Below are positions 1 through 10,299 of a stretch of DNA of 64,000 nt, piece by piece. The DNA comes from Cyanodermella asteris. Its lineage: Eukaryota; Ascomycota; Lecanoromycetes; Ostropales; Stictidaceae. The notes below the pieces were generated by a model. That model did not search any database, was not told the origin of the DNA, and saw only the letters and a program-made list of their open reading frames with translations. Both the position numbers and the translations under genes were made by a program. The number at the start of each line of letters is the position of its first letter. Positions within the stretch are counted from its first letter, which is position 1. The stretch covers positions 186,001 to 250,000 of the forward strand of contig UYJD01000013.1 in the NCBI GenBank assembly GCA_900618795.1, in the 5' to 3' direction.

Positions 1-424
1 TCCCCTCTTTTGTCTTCTGCCACATGGGCAGTGGGAGGTCCTTCTCGCTGTCATGTCTCCAATGTCCATCCTGTTCGTTCTGCTTCTTGGCCTTGTCGGC
101 ATCGCTCAGCTTTGGAAGCTCCTCTTCTTGTTTGCTGGTCGGCATGTAAGCCCGAAGGTCAAAGTACTGGGTGGGGCTCTGGTCGCCAGCATGTGTTGCC
201 TTCTGCGAGGATATCTCTGTCGTGACCCAAACTATCTCGGTGCCCGTCTTGCGGTAGTACGGGATTATCCTGCGGATCCGGTCCAGAAAGTCCAGCGGGT
301 TGGCGATGTTGGCGCCACGCTCGCGATTGAATGCATCTTTTTGGCAGTTGAGGATCAGCAACGCCCTTCTGCCTTGGATCTCGGGTGGTTTGATTGAGTC
401 GTACGGGCCCTTGTGTTTGGACAT
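1..424 (-). CDS. Isochorismatase-like cysteine hydrolase family protein, partial (3' end outside window)
   Basis: The minus strand is open from an ATG at 424 to the left edge (141 codons). It begins MSKHKGPYDSIK and then has RRALLILNCQKDAF and KTGTEIVWVTTEI. These match the first beta-strand/catalytic loop and the second strand of the isochorismatase fold, whose members hydrolyse isochorismate, nicotinamide or similar amides. In family members with the usual LxxDxQxDF loop the Asp is catalytic; here that position is Asn (LILNCQKD). The copy may therefore be a divergent subgroup with altered or no hydrolase activity. The acidic, Lys-rich stretch after about residue 95 (KQEEELPKLSDADKAKKQ) resembles an insertion seen in fungal members. 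The C-terminal half with the catalytic Cys is not in the window. Family is inferred from the N-terminal pattern only. Confidence 0.6.
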   Translation of the reverse strand, partial: MSKHKGPYDSIKPPEIQGRRALLILNCQKDAFNRERGANIANPLDFLDRIRRIIPYYRKTGTEIVWVTTEISSQKATHAGDQSPTQYFDLRAYMPTSKQEEELPKLSDADKAKKQNEQDGHWRHDSEKDLPLPMWQKTKEG

Positions 425-3066
425 GTTACTGACACTTGGGATCTTGCCGCGATGGGCCGCCGTCAGGGCTGAATGCTTCGCAGGGTGCTGATGTGTCAGG
501 ACCGTGTCTCGTTTTCCAGTCGGTGGTTTCGATTGAGTCAGATCCGTTCCAAGGTCGGCTCAAACGTCGCTTGTCGAGCGGGATCGAGGCCAAGGTTAAG
601 GTGGACCTACCTTGGAAATACGCAAAAGCAAAGTAAGGAGCCACCTCCCAGGATATCTAGTTGTATGCCAATTATTGCTGGGAAGCCTCTCCTAGTATGT
701 CCAGGCGCAGTATATGCACCAAAATGATGCCGCAAGAAAGAATAGCAGGCGAGCGGTAGTCGAGAGCAGAAGCTGCCAACGGCCAGACGGATATAAGTCA
801 GCGATCAAGGTATGGGTGTGTGCAAAGGCGAAAAATTAGTGCCTCGGAAGATGCGTCTTTATATGCAGATGATAGTAGAATGTGGAGTGAAGGTCTCGGG
901 CGGCTGACACACGCTGCCTCAGATCAGAGCCATGGGTGACGTTCTGTCGACATCGCTCTGTCGTTCGCACTTGCACTGGGCAATGATGCGGGTCGGCATA
1001 CGACCAAGACGTGTCTGACTTGGATGTACGGACGGTATGGCTAGAGACTGCTGCAGAAGGGTGTGATTCTTTTCTTAGCGCCGCCGGCCAAGACTCGAAG
1101 GTTTAGGTTTGGAGGTTGTGTTGCAGGAGTGCATGCAGGGTACAGAATGCAGCGTTATTAGCTAGCTGATCCAGCAGCCAGATTCACGAGACTGATTATG
1201 TTGTCTAGCTAGTAACGAAGGAGTTGAGGAATGAGGGGCTAGATCGCAAGAAAGGCTCTCGATGCACGCTCGTTCGGCAAGTGTCTCAGCCGACATCCGG
1301 GTCTGGACGCCGCGGCCGTCGTCTGCCTTTTGGGCCTTTCGCCACCTCTTTGGCTTGTTATGGCGCTGTATCTGGCTCTGTGATAGGTGCGGACGAAGGT
1401 TTGGTTTGGGCATAAGAGTAACGTTTGTCTATGCCCACGCGTCTGTGGAAGATGGAAAGTTTGCAAAGCAGTAAAGCACCATGCTTCGAAAACGACATCT
1501 TCCTAGAAGGTCGATCTATCCCTACATCACGCGTTCANNNNNNNNNNNNNNNNNNNNNNNNNNNNNNNNNNNNNNNNNNNNNNNNNNNNNNNNNNNNNNN
1601 NNNNNNNNNNNNNNNNNNNNNNNNNNNNNNNNNNNNNNNNNNNNNNNNNNNNNNNNNNNNNNNNNNNNNNNNNNNNNNNNNNNNNNNNNNNNNNNNNNNN
1701 NNNNNNNNNNNNNNNNNNNNNNNNNNNNNNNNNNNNNNNNNNNNNNNNNNNNNNNNNNNNNNNNNNNNNNNNNNNNNNNNNNNNNNNNNNNNNNNNNNNN
1801 NNNNNNNNNNNNNNNNNNNNNNNNNNNNNNNNNNNNNNNNNNNNNNNNNNNNNNNCATTCATCTCGTTGCCTCTGCATGAAAACCTGTCGGGGCGAATGC
1901 TTATCCGAAGCGCTGTCCAAGCTCAGGTCGATCTTGTAGAAATCCCCGCAAACGGCCGTTGACAACCATGCAGCACCCTCATCACTGATAACATTGTGCA
2001 CGGGCGGCTATTACACCCCCTCACACGACAGAAATCAGAATTATGCTGAGCGTGGAAACCGAGCAGAAGCAGACTGCTTGAGCTGAGCAAGGTGGCAGCC
2101 GAGGGCGATTGCCGTCTCACACTACGCACGGCCGCTAGCCCTAGAGTATTTTCAACCTCTACTACTCTCCACCCGGCGGGCCGATGATGGCTCTTTTCAT
2201 TCAACGACGCCCAAAGCGGTGGGCAATGACGATTGTGGGAGAAACACACGCATAGTCACATTGCATCTTGTCAGGTCCGCCTAGCATGGGCTTGTTTTTG
2301 GATTTATACTGACTTTTCGAATAAGCTTTGCTGCATGTGTTCGCCATGTGCCTCACCGCACCCCTGCAAGCTTATCCGGACCCATCTCGTCGTCGAATCT
2401 CATTGGAAATCGTCCACAATACGCGCGGGAGTAAACCGAATGGCATGCCGGCTGGTTGATCCCGCGACCGGAGGCTTCATATGTGTCTTGGACGTCAAAA
2501 CGGAGGCATGAGCAACGAAAACACGTCCTGCAGCCTCTCCACAGTCACCATCAGCATCTCGCTCCAGTGATCCTTGACGCCTGACCGCCCTCTGCATATC
2601 GATATTCGGCATCCTTGCGGTTGCCCCATCCTCAAAAAAATGCTCCTGTCCAAGATCTGGATTTTGGCTGTGGCGGCCACCAGCTCGAGAACAACGAACA
2701 CAGGACGGCAAGTGCACAGATTGTTCCGTGCCCGAAAGGCACTTCAGCAATGTCAGGTCAAGCTCGGAGCACCTGCATCAGGCCCCGCATCAGCTCACGA
2801 TCACGGGATCGCTGACGCAGGTAAGCTTTGACGACCTTCCTCGAACCTAAAATGTGTCGGGGCGGCGAAGCGTTCATTCCGCAGTCTTCAAGGAATATCC
2901 CTGATTAATGGCCCGTCCCGTGTGTCCAGAAAGCCGAAGTTTACCATCAGCTGCCAGCCTGACATACGCATGTTCGGATTCTAAGCAGATCACGGGTGTC
3001 CTCAAGTTCAATCCCAGCGTGCTTTGTGCATATCCGCATCACATTCAGCATTGCCCATCAATGTTT
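425..3066. other. Intergenic, no gene seen; includes an assembly gap
   Basis: About 2.6 kb between two minus-strand genes. The reading frames here are short, often start at non-ATG codons and match no family I know. The part next to 424 should hold the promoter of the left-edge gene and the part next to 3067 the 3' end of the SRAP gene. I see no convincing RNA gene or repeat. Confidence 0.5.
1538..1855. other. Assembly gap (318 N)
   Basis: Run of 318 N. All reading frames that appear to cross it are artefacts. Unknown sequence, such as a repeat or low-complexity tract, may lie here. Confidence 0.99.
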
Positions 3067-4434
3067 TCACGAGGAGAAGAAGTTTGTGATCTTCTGTGAT
3101 TCGCCCGGTTTCTTGGACTTCTCCTGCTTGACTCGGGACCCGTTGCTGGTCGCACTCCGCGTTTTGCGTCCTGGAGCCGCTTTACTGCGTGACGGGGTCG
3201 GCGACTTTGTCTTATCTGCGATTGCGTCTTCCAGCTTGATTTGTTTGCCGGTTGGTTCTTCGACATCGGATCCAATCTTCCGTTTGGTTCCGGATGTTGT
3301 TGCGTCGACTGGCATCGGTGCGTTATCTTCCGACCTAGGTACGTCCTTTGTGACTGCTTCTTCCGGTTTGATGGTTTTCGTCTCTTTGACGTCGTCACTC
3401 GTCTTGTTCTCCGACTTTACCCTTGGTTCGGCTGGCTTGCCAGGCTTAGCCTTCGTGTTGCTGCCAAAGAAATTGGCAATGTTGCTCTTGTTATCTGCGC
3501 TGTCGACCGGTACGATGAAGTCCGGAGAGTTGTTGCCAACCTTTCCAACATCTTTGTTCACCGGATAGCACTCAAGTTCACCCTGGTACGGTTTGAGCAA
3601 ATCTTGCAACTCTTGCTTCCATTCCGCACGGTTCGGATCCAGCCATTTCCTGAGGTCCTCTGATCCATTGTCGAGAATGACCGGCATCCTGTCGTGCAGG
3701 AATCCAAGCTGCTTGTTGGAATTTGTTGTGATTATGGTATAGGTCCACATGCGCTCATCTCTCCCTTCATACTGCACGCAATCCCAAAGTCCAGCAAAGC
3801 ACATCAGTTCGCCGTCCTTGCGTTTGACAAAGTGCGGGATCTTGGTCTTGCCGCCATCCTTCTTTAGCCATTCGTAGAATCCTTGGGCGACGACGATGCA
3901 GCGTTTAGTCTTCTTCATGGTGTTCCACATGCCACCATTCGAGGCAAGCGAATCATCTCGAGCGTTGATCGTCTTCATGAGGCCGCCGTAGCCGGGATCG
4001 CGTTTGGTCCAGAAAGGCACGAGACCCCATTTCATAGCTTGGAGCTTGTATTTGACCTCTTGTGGTCCGTCAGCGGTAGCATCGGAGCCTTTGTGGTCGT
4101 CGGATTGGCCCTGTGCTGAGTCTTCTGACGGCCGCTCCTGAGCATGATCGCTGTCCTGGGTTTGATCTTGATCGTCGTTCCTGTGTCGCCTTTCGCCACC
4201 CGCTCCACTGGGTGGCGTGTCTGCTCGGTATACGAGACCAATATTTCCGGGCGCAAAGTTATAGGTCTCCCTCACTTCATCATCATCTGGTGCATCAGCT
4301 GCCGGCATGCCATTGTCACGCATACGGTGGCGAATATAGGTTGTTCTCTTAGAATAGTGTCAGCTACAAGATGAATAGGCAGAAGTAAACCATGAGAGCT
4401 TGCTTACAAGACCCAAGGCATATCGTCCACACAT
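3067..4434 (-). CDS. SRAP-domain protein (HMCES/YedK-like abasic-site DNA-protein crosslink sensor)
   Basis: Two exons: 4434-4408 and 4347-3067, with a 60-nt intron (GTAAGC donor, AAG acceptor), giving 435 residues. The first exon encodes only MCGRYALGL, so the essential Cys2 that becomes the N-terminal nucleophile after Met removal is supplied by a 9-codon exon. Other active-site residues of the SRAP family are visible: Asn137 in TINARDDS, Glu168 in QGFYEWLKK and His227 in FLHDRMPVI. Family members crosslink to abasic sites in single-stranded DNA and shield them at replication forks. After the domain (about residue 270) comes a disordered Lys/Ser-rich tail with basic, NLS-like clusters that ends QKITNFFSS, a textbook PCNA-binding PIP box. 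A second PIP-like motif, SNIANFFG, lies near residues 297-304. It is transcribed divergently from the Mgr3-like gene. The assignment is firm; the PCNA link is inference. Confidence 0.93.
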
Positions 4435-4866
4435 CTTGTTGGAATGTGGCGCTGGTATGAGATCTCGTAAAAGATAAGTGAATCCAATACCTAGTCTAGT
4501 ACTACGGTAGTCAATTCCAGGAGAATGCGAGGGAGCTGATATGTCCAAAGTCCCGCTCGCTCAATTACATCCAACGACAAGCCTCCACAGGTACCTTCGA
4601 ATACATGTAGCTTTCCCTTGCGAATTCAGCAAGACAAGGTTCATGGATAATGATTTCGTAAAGCTGTTACAAGCTCATGATCCCACCAGTGAGCTGCCGC
4701 CGCTGTTGACGTCAGCTCCAGGCGGAAACTCCCAGCGGAGCTCGCCCCGTCAAGTAAATGTGCTCGGCTCGACAAGTCCGTCGAGGTCCATCTCTGAAGC
4801 CCCATCTTCAATACAGTCGACGACACCTATTTGTTCCTCGGCATATTTGATTTTCTCGCGTTCAAC
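4435..4866. promoter_or_regulatory. Shared divergent promoter region (SRAP gene / Mgr3-like gene)
   Basis: The 432 bp between two divergent start codons must hold both promoters and 5' UTRs. I see no clear TATA box. The ATG at 4867 is the first in its frame; the frame is open upstream but starts at a TTG. Confidence 0.5.
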
Positions 4867-6318
4867 ATGTCCAAGTCAGCGGCTTTGCCATTGCGAAAGT
4901 TTGCACGGTTCTCCTCCCTTCCGCGCACGATCTTGTCGAAGCGATCACTCAACACCGGCCGCCCCCAGAAATTCCAATGTATCATGCCACTACCTCGAAG
5001 ACCAGCGCAATGGACTTCTCGGTCGAATCTAGCGCAGACTCAAGCGATTCGAACTGTTTATACCACTCGAGCCAGTACAATGCGTGAACGTTTACGATCT
5101 CTCCAAAAAGACAGCCCTTTCCTTTTCCCCTTCTCACTCGTCTGGTACGTACTCCCTCCCTTTTTTTTATTAAGCCCACATCTACTCTCTCGTCGCAAAC
5201 TAACGCTGCCTCCAGCATCGGCGTCGCCTTCGTCTGCGCCGTATATACCACCTACTTCTACATCTACACAATCTACCCCATCGACTCCACCTACCCCGAA
5301 CCCGTAGCGGCCAAACTCAAACGCGCCCTCTACTACACCTACCAAGACATCCAACCCCAAAAAGCCTGGGACTACTACCGCCAAGCCCTCCAACTCGCCG
5401 ACGAGCTCGAACTCCACCCCTTCAGCGCCGAAGTCATGGGCATCAAGCTCCAATCCGTCGCTATGCTGGAAAGTACCAACCATCTGAAAGAGGCGGCCGA
5501 GGTGCTGGAGACCATCAAAAAGGATTGTCTCAGGTTCGTGGAGTATTGCGACCAGCCGGATAAGCTGGCGCTGAGGAAACATCGGACGCGCGTGCTGGAG
5601 AATGCGGTGCAGATCGGGGTCAAGTTGGGGGATATGTATAGTGGGGTTTATCTGAGGGATGACGAGCTTGCGGAACGGCATTTGGTGGAGTCGTTGGAGA
5701 TGCTACTGAAGGAGAGTCATCGGAGGCAGAGTGATGGTGTAAAGGAGGAGGATGAGGGGTCGTGGTTGGATGATGAGCAGATCGGTGCTTCGCTTGAAAG
5801 TATGTGCGGGCACGACAACTGTATTGGGAATGTTGCTAACGGGGTTGATAGCGCTGGCGGACCTCTACGAGTCACAGTCGAAGCACTATGTGGCTGCGCC
5901 GTTATACCTCCGGGCCGTCACACTGGCCCAACCTCCGAGCTGCCATACGGCGGTTCTCATGAACAATCTTGCAGCGTCTCTGGCTCAGACTTCGCAAGAG
6001 AGGCCACCGGCAACTTCAGACCCGACGCGACAAGACCCACCGACATCCCGGGCAGCTCTAATATCTAACGCTCGACAATGGACCGAAAAGTCCTTGGAAA
6101 TCTGCCAATCATTAAGACCCCCTACTCGAACGGAGGAATGCGACACGGCGTGTGCTGTGGCTACACACAATCTGGGAGAATTTGCTGAGATGGAGGGCCT
6201 GGTCGACGAAGCACGAAAGCGTTATGCTGAGGCACGGAGCCTTGCAAAAGCGTTAGATTTCGCAGATGGTGTAGAAAACGCCGAGCAGGGGTTGAAGCGA
6301 TTAAACAGTCAGTCATGA
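4867..6318 (+). CDS. mgr3: Mgr3-like mitochondrial inner-membrane TPR protein
   Basis: Three exons: 4867-5144, 5216-5799 and 5852-6318 (introns of 71 and 52 nt, GTACGT and GTATGT donors, CTAAC branch sites), giving 442 residues. The N-terminus is basic and rich in Ser/Arg (RKFARFSSLPRTILSKRSLN), typical of a matrix-targeting presequence. A single transmembrane segment follows around residues 86-112 (IGVAFVCAVYTTYFYIYTIY), then TPR-like helices: KAWDYYRQALQLADEL near 142, LADLYESQSKHYVAAPLYLRA near 289, and CAVATHNLGEFAEMEG further on. This layout matches yeast Mgr3, an adaptor of the i-AAA protease Yme1 that hands it unfolded inner-membrane substrates. The second intron separates two TPR units. 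It converges on the U1-C gene. The family call is from architecture; orthology to MGR3 is likely, not proven. Confidence 0.78.
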
Positions 6319-6431
6319 GGCAACAAACGGGATTGAGATCAATTGATGAAGATTCAATACTGACTACTCTTCTCTTGAGACTGCTGCTATCACTGACTCA
6401 TCTTCCCTCCTGTTCGCAACGAACTACGATT

Positions 6432-6743
6432 CTAGGCTTTGCTCTGCAGCTGCTGCTCTGCGTATTCTCCTTTCCCCCGCATTTTCGTCGAGGAGCTGTG
6501 CCCGCTTTTCGTAATTCTGGACTCGCCGTAAGCTAGCAGGACATGTTGGCGCTGTTGGCTGCTCAATCCTTGTTCTCTGAGGAGTTCGTTGACTGATTCG
6601 TACTGACTCAAGATCGACTTGTAAAGGGACTGGAACAAGCGAATTTCTGACTTTCTCAACACCACCCTAGTCTCCTTTCGACCTTGGCGATGCTTCTGGT
6701 ATAGGTGGGAGTTCGCATCGATGGGCCATACGTTTAGCCTCAT
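6432..6743 (-). CDS. Possible small hypothetical protein (103 aa)
   Basis: An ATG at 6743 opens a 103-codon frame that starts MRLNVWPIDANSHLYQKH. It is rich in Lys/Arg/Gln, with a likely helix around LFQSLYKSILSQYESV and an Arg/Lys-rich end. I recognise no family. It lies on the same strand as U1-C and 163 nt past its stop, so it may simply be part of that gene's 3' UTR. The reading frame alone is weak evidence. Confidence 0.2.
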   Translation of the reverse strand: MRLNVWPIDANSHLYQKHRQGRKETRVVLRKSEIRLFQSLYKSILSQYESVNELLREQGLSSQQRQHVLLAYGESRITKSGHSSSTKMRGKGEYAEQQLQSKA

Positions 6744-6905
6744 CCCACCTCCTTGACTGCCGTGCACGGTATTCTACCCCCAGGCGCTGCGAAAGCCCGG
6801 TGAAAACGTAGCACTCGACGTCGTAGGATCTTGCGCAGACATCGCAGGTGGCGGCGGTATTACTTCGGGACGTTGTCCTTCAGACTCGTGGTTCCTTGGG
6901 ACATC

Positions 6906-7669
6906 CTATCTCCCCGGCGGTCCCCCAAAGCCCCCCGGTGGCGGCGCCCCAAACGGCATGCCCTGCCCTGGACTCGGTCCCGCAGGCGGACTCCCATGAC
7001 TACCCTGCCCCGGCATTCCCGGCGGCATGAACCCCGGCATTGGCCCCGGAAACGGTGGCATCCCGCTTGGCGGCCCTCCCGGCGGCATACCGTTCGGTGG
7101 GAAATTCGCTGGCGGCCCGTTCATGGGAAACGGCGGCATGCCGTTTGGTGGTGGACCGCCTGGTGGGAAGGCGAATGGGGGTGGGAAGCCCTGTCCTGGG
7201 CCCCCGGGCGGTCCGCCGGGTCCGCCGCTGGCGCTGGGGGGAGGGAAGGTCATGGGGTTTGCTTTCCCTTCGGCGGCGTAGCTGGAGGTAATGCTGTCGA
7301 TGACGGACTGTGCGCGTTCATGTCCGATTTCTGTTGTGGAGTGTCAGCGCTCGTATCCTGACCTGTATTCATAGACTCTGTCGCATGTGTTGTGCATGTT
7401 CCAAGCTCTTTGACCTGGGGGTTGCTTGTCGGCTGGGCTCGACTCACGGGAGTAATAGTCCACGACATTTCGCTGGTGATTCTTGCCGGAGTTGTGAGCT
7501 TTCCTTACGCTCATGGAGTCGTGGGTGAGATAGACATCGCAGTAGTCGCCTGGACAGGTCAGTCTAAAATCGGAAAGACATTCGTGATTGACGAGAACAT
7601 ACAAAAGACTAGCAAAAGTTAGCGCACGACTTCATAGTTTCGTTATGTAAGATGCTTACATCGTGGCAT
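6906..7669 (-). CDS. yhc1: U1 small nuclear ribonucleoprotein C (U1-C)
   Basis: Three exons: 7669-7660, 7549-7448 and 7330-6906 (introns of 110 and 117 nt), 178 residues. Exon 1 is only 10 nt (ATG CCA CGA T). The joined N-terminus reads [20 protein letters not shown], then [16 protein letters not shown]: the U1-C C2H2 zinc finger with Cys4, Cys7, His24 and His30. Next comes [22 protein letters not shown], the conserved helix after the finger, and a Pro/Gly/Met-rich tail that ends GGPPGR. U1-C stabilises pairing of U1 snRNA with 5' splice sites at the first step of spliceosome assembly. Many family members begin MPKF; here the two residues before the finger are Pro-Arg and the Phe/Tyr position is absent. 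Assignment is certain; splice sites follow from frame and family match. Confidence 0.95.
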
Positions 7670-10299
7670 TTTGAATACTTCCCTGCGCTCTTAGCAGGTC
7701 TGACCTTCTGCTTGGTAGAAGGATTACTGAACGTATATCGGGAACTGGTGTGGCAGTTGGAGGCGGCGTCGCGAACTGAAGAGTTGTGAGATCAATGTTC
7801 GGTTGACAACTCCGTGTCGATTTGTACCGCAATGCAATTCGACTTTCCGTAAGCATCATGTCTACTTCTTGCACGTCAAAGGATACTAAGGTGATGACTG
7901 GCTACAACAGGTCAAAAAGAGCCTTGTATCGATGGCGGCATCTTTGCATTGATTTTGGTGATGACTTCTAATTCTTGTGGGCGTTTTGGCAGTGACGCGG
8001 TCTCCCTAATTCTGACTTCGTGCTTTAGTGCTTCAAAGTCCCCTTGTTGCCGCTTGTGAGGATAAAAAGGCTTCACAGCTTGCATTCGGTTCTCTATCTG
8101 ATTTCTTGTCCGTGGCTTCGTTGAAATTCACCCCTCTTGTGGTATTGATCGGCTCTGCGAAGTAGGATGTACCTACGAGTGCGGAGTTTGAGTTGTGCCA
8201 CCTACCGTCCCATTTGTTCATAATTTATAGCATATCGCACACTTGATCGGGAGGTTGATATCAAACCGGTGTTTGGCGGGTCATCATTGCTTGTTGAAGA
8301 GCCGCCGTTGCAGTCGTTTTTGGTTCGCGACTCTTACCTTGAGGCTCAGCGCAAGATCGTCGCCCTTGACAATAAGAAACGATATAAGTTTCTGGCACTC
8401 AAGTTGCAAACAACGTCATGTTTCAGCTTGAGCAGTACAAATTTCCCCACGATATATTCCTACGACGATTGGAATGGAAATTTGTATAGCTCGTGTCCTA
8501 AGAGTCATGCCTTTGAACTGAGAATCGTCGTCTACTTCTCAGTTTCATCTTGGCAAACCATATGTCTGTCTACATCTGAACAAAAACACTACTACAGCTC
8601 TGTCGAACGTTGAAGGTTCCCAAATTGGCACTATGAAAGTCAAGCGTCAAAGACTGTCTGCATCGGGCCATCAAGACGTAAGAACATGTATATGAGAAAG
8701 CTTGTGGACGACCTGTATCTCAATCTCGAACCAGACTCCGTCGCAACCAGCCTACTAATTTTTCAAGGAAGTTTCCATTTCCGCCCAGATCTTCCACTTG
8801 CATCCCTTTGTATTCCCTCTCTACCAAATATAAGGATGCATTCTTCCTCTATTCTCGCGGCGATGTGCGCCATCACGCTGCCTCCACCACCAACCAGAAA
8901 CGCTCCTGGATCAGCGAGGATAAGTTGCTCCACGTCCGGAGCGTAGGCTACCAGGGCGACGGCATATGCATGGCAGTTCTCGACAAGGACGGCAAAGTGG
9001 ACATCCAATTCACGCCATTCTCGGACAGCGCCAAGACGACCACCTCCGAGCGTCATGACTTGAGAGCCGGAAGCCACCTCAGCAAGCGCGCCGGCACGTC
9101 TTGCGAAGGAGGCCACGCTAATAACCTCGGCCAGCTCGATTCAGGAGATGCCGAGCTGGCTAGGATCTCGAATGACAAGAAACACGATTACCACGCATGG
9201 GGCTGGGGATGTGACTGAGCTACCCATCCATCCTCTTGGAACGAGATGATATAGCTGACGGTTTGATGATGGGTGCACAGGAGGACCGAGCCGTCTTACA
9301 GTTGCAATTACCAGGGTACTACTTGACCGAAAGCCTGATTCTCGAGATGCATTCGATTGTCACCGGGGCGTGTGGCCGCGACGGCTATGGCTACGATCCT
9401 CGCACTGGAGGCGGTGGTGCTGTCGACTTTTCAGGGGGCCGTGCTTACAGCGACCACTCTTTCTGTGAAAATGGTTTCACTGGCTTCTAAAAATCGCAGC
9501 CCTGGCGTGTGGAGGGAAACGCCAATTATCCGAAAGGAAGTTTGTGTTTGAGTTGGGAGGATTCTGAAGACCCAGTGGTGGTGTTTCGTTCATATCGAGC
9601 TTATTGTCAGTCGTTGCCAGTTGATCTGTTGAAAAGCTGTATATGCAATACAAGACTTGTTCCGCGCACTGCTTAGAATTCTTATCCACATCTCACAATC
9701 CGTGCACTGGCTGTGGTTGAGTCGTAGAACGGTGGGGTATCCAGCGGCGTTTGTCAATGATACCAGGGCACGCTGGGCGCGATTCGCTCGAGCTCAGATC
9801 CGGTAGAGTTTCATTTTGCGCCAAACTATATATTCGTCGAGCTTTCGTATAGCACCCGTGAGGCATTATGGAAGACATTGACGAATCGCCCGAGAAGTGG
9901 TGCTCGCTATAGCTGCTACCAAACTCGCTGGATCGTCCAATGTAGAGAGAGCTCAACAAATAGAGCGGACCAGTGTCTCACAGCACGGTGTCAACATGTC
10001 CATAATTGATGTTGGATTGCATGACACTTGAGTCGATGGTCTGTGGCGCCGATGGCTCAACTGAAACATTGTGGCGACGCTGATACGTGAGTGGCTGACC
10101 TGTGGCGGCATGAATGCATGACACCAAAGCGTCACCATCAACCACCTGCCCTGCCCCTGCCGACCTGGCCCATCTTCTCGGCCTTGCTGAAGCCTGTCCT
10201 CTACCATGGCCCGAATTTCTCACAGAAAAGAACAAGCGCATCCACAGTTGTGATGTTGTGGACTCTTCTGTGCATTCATCCTTTTGTTTGCAGCTCAAC
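7670..10299. other. Long gene-poor stretch between U1-C and Avo2-like gene
   Basis: About 2.6 kb. The first few hundred bases must include the U1-C promoter. The only coding-like part is 8808-9490 (listed separately). Other frames are short and lack a start or a recognisable pattern. I see no RNA gene or mobile element. Confidence 0.4.
8808..9490 (+). other. Coding-like stretch, unresolved (possible small secreted-protein locus)
   Basis: Several plus-strand frames here look protein-like but do not join cleanly. An ATG at 8836 starts a signal-peptide-like segment, MHSSSILAAMCAITLP. A second frame carries GYQGDGICMAVLDKDGKVDI and later KRAGTSCEGGH, which has a dibasic Kex2-type site. A third, 9236-9490, ends with a Gly/Tyr-rich segment, GGGGAVDFSGGRAYSDHSFC. 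I could not find introns that unite them. It may be a multi-exon secreted protein, a decayed copy, or chance. I recognise no family. Confidence 0.2.

Noticed and set aside
1425-2001. Long frames across the N run
   Set aside because: They consist mostly of X and exist only because N codons do not stop.
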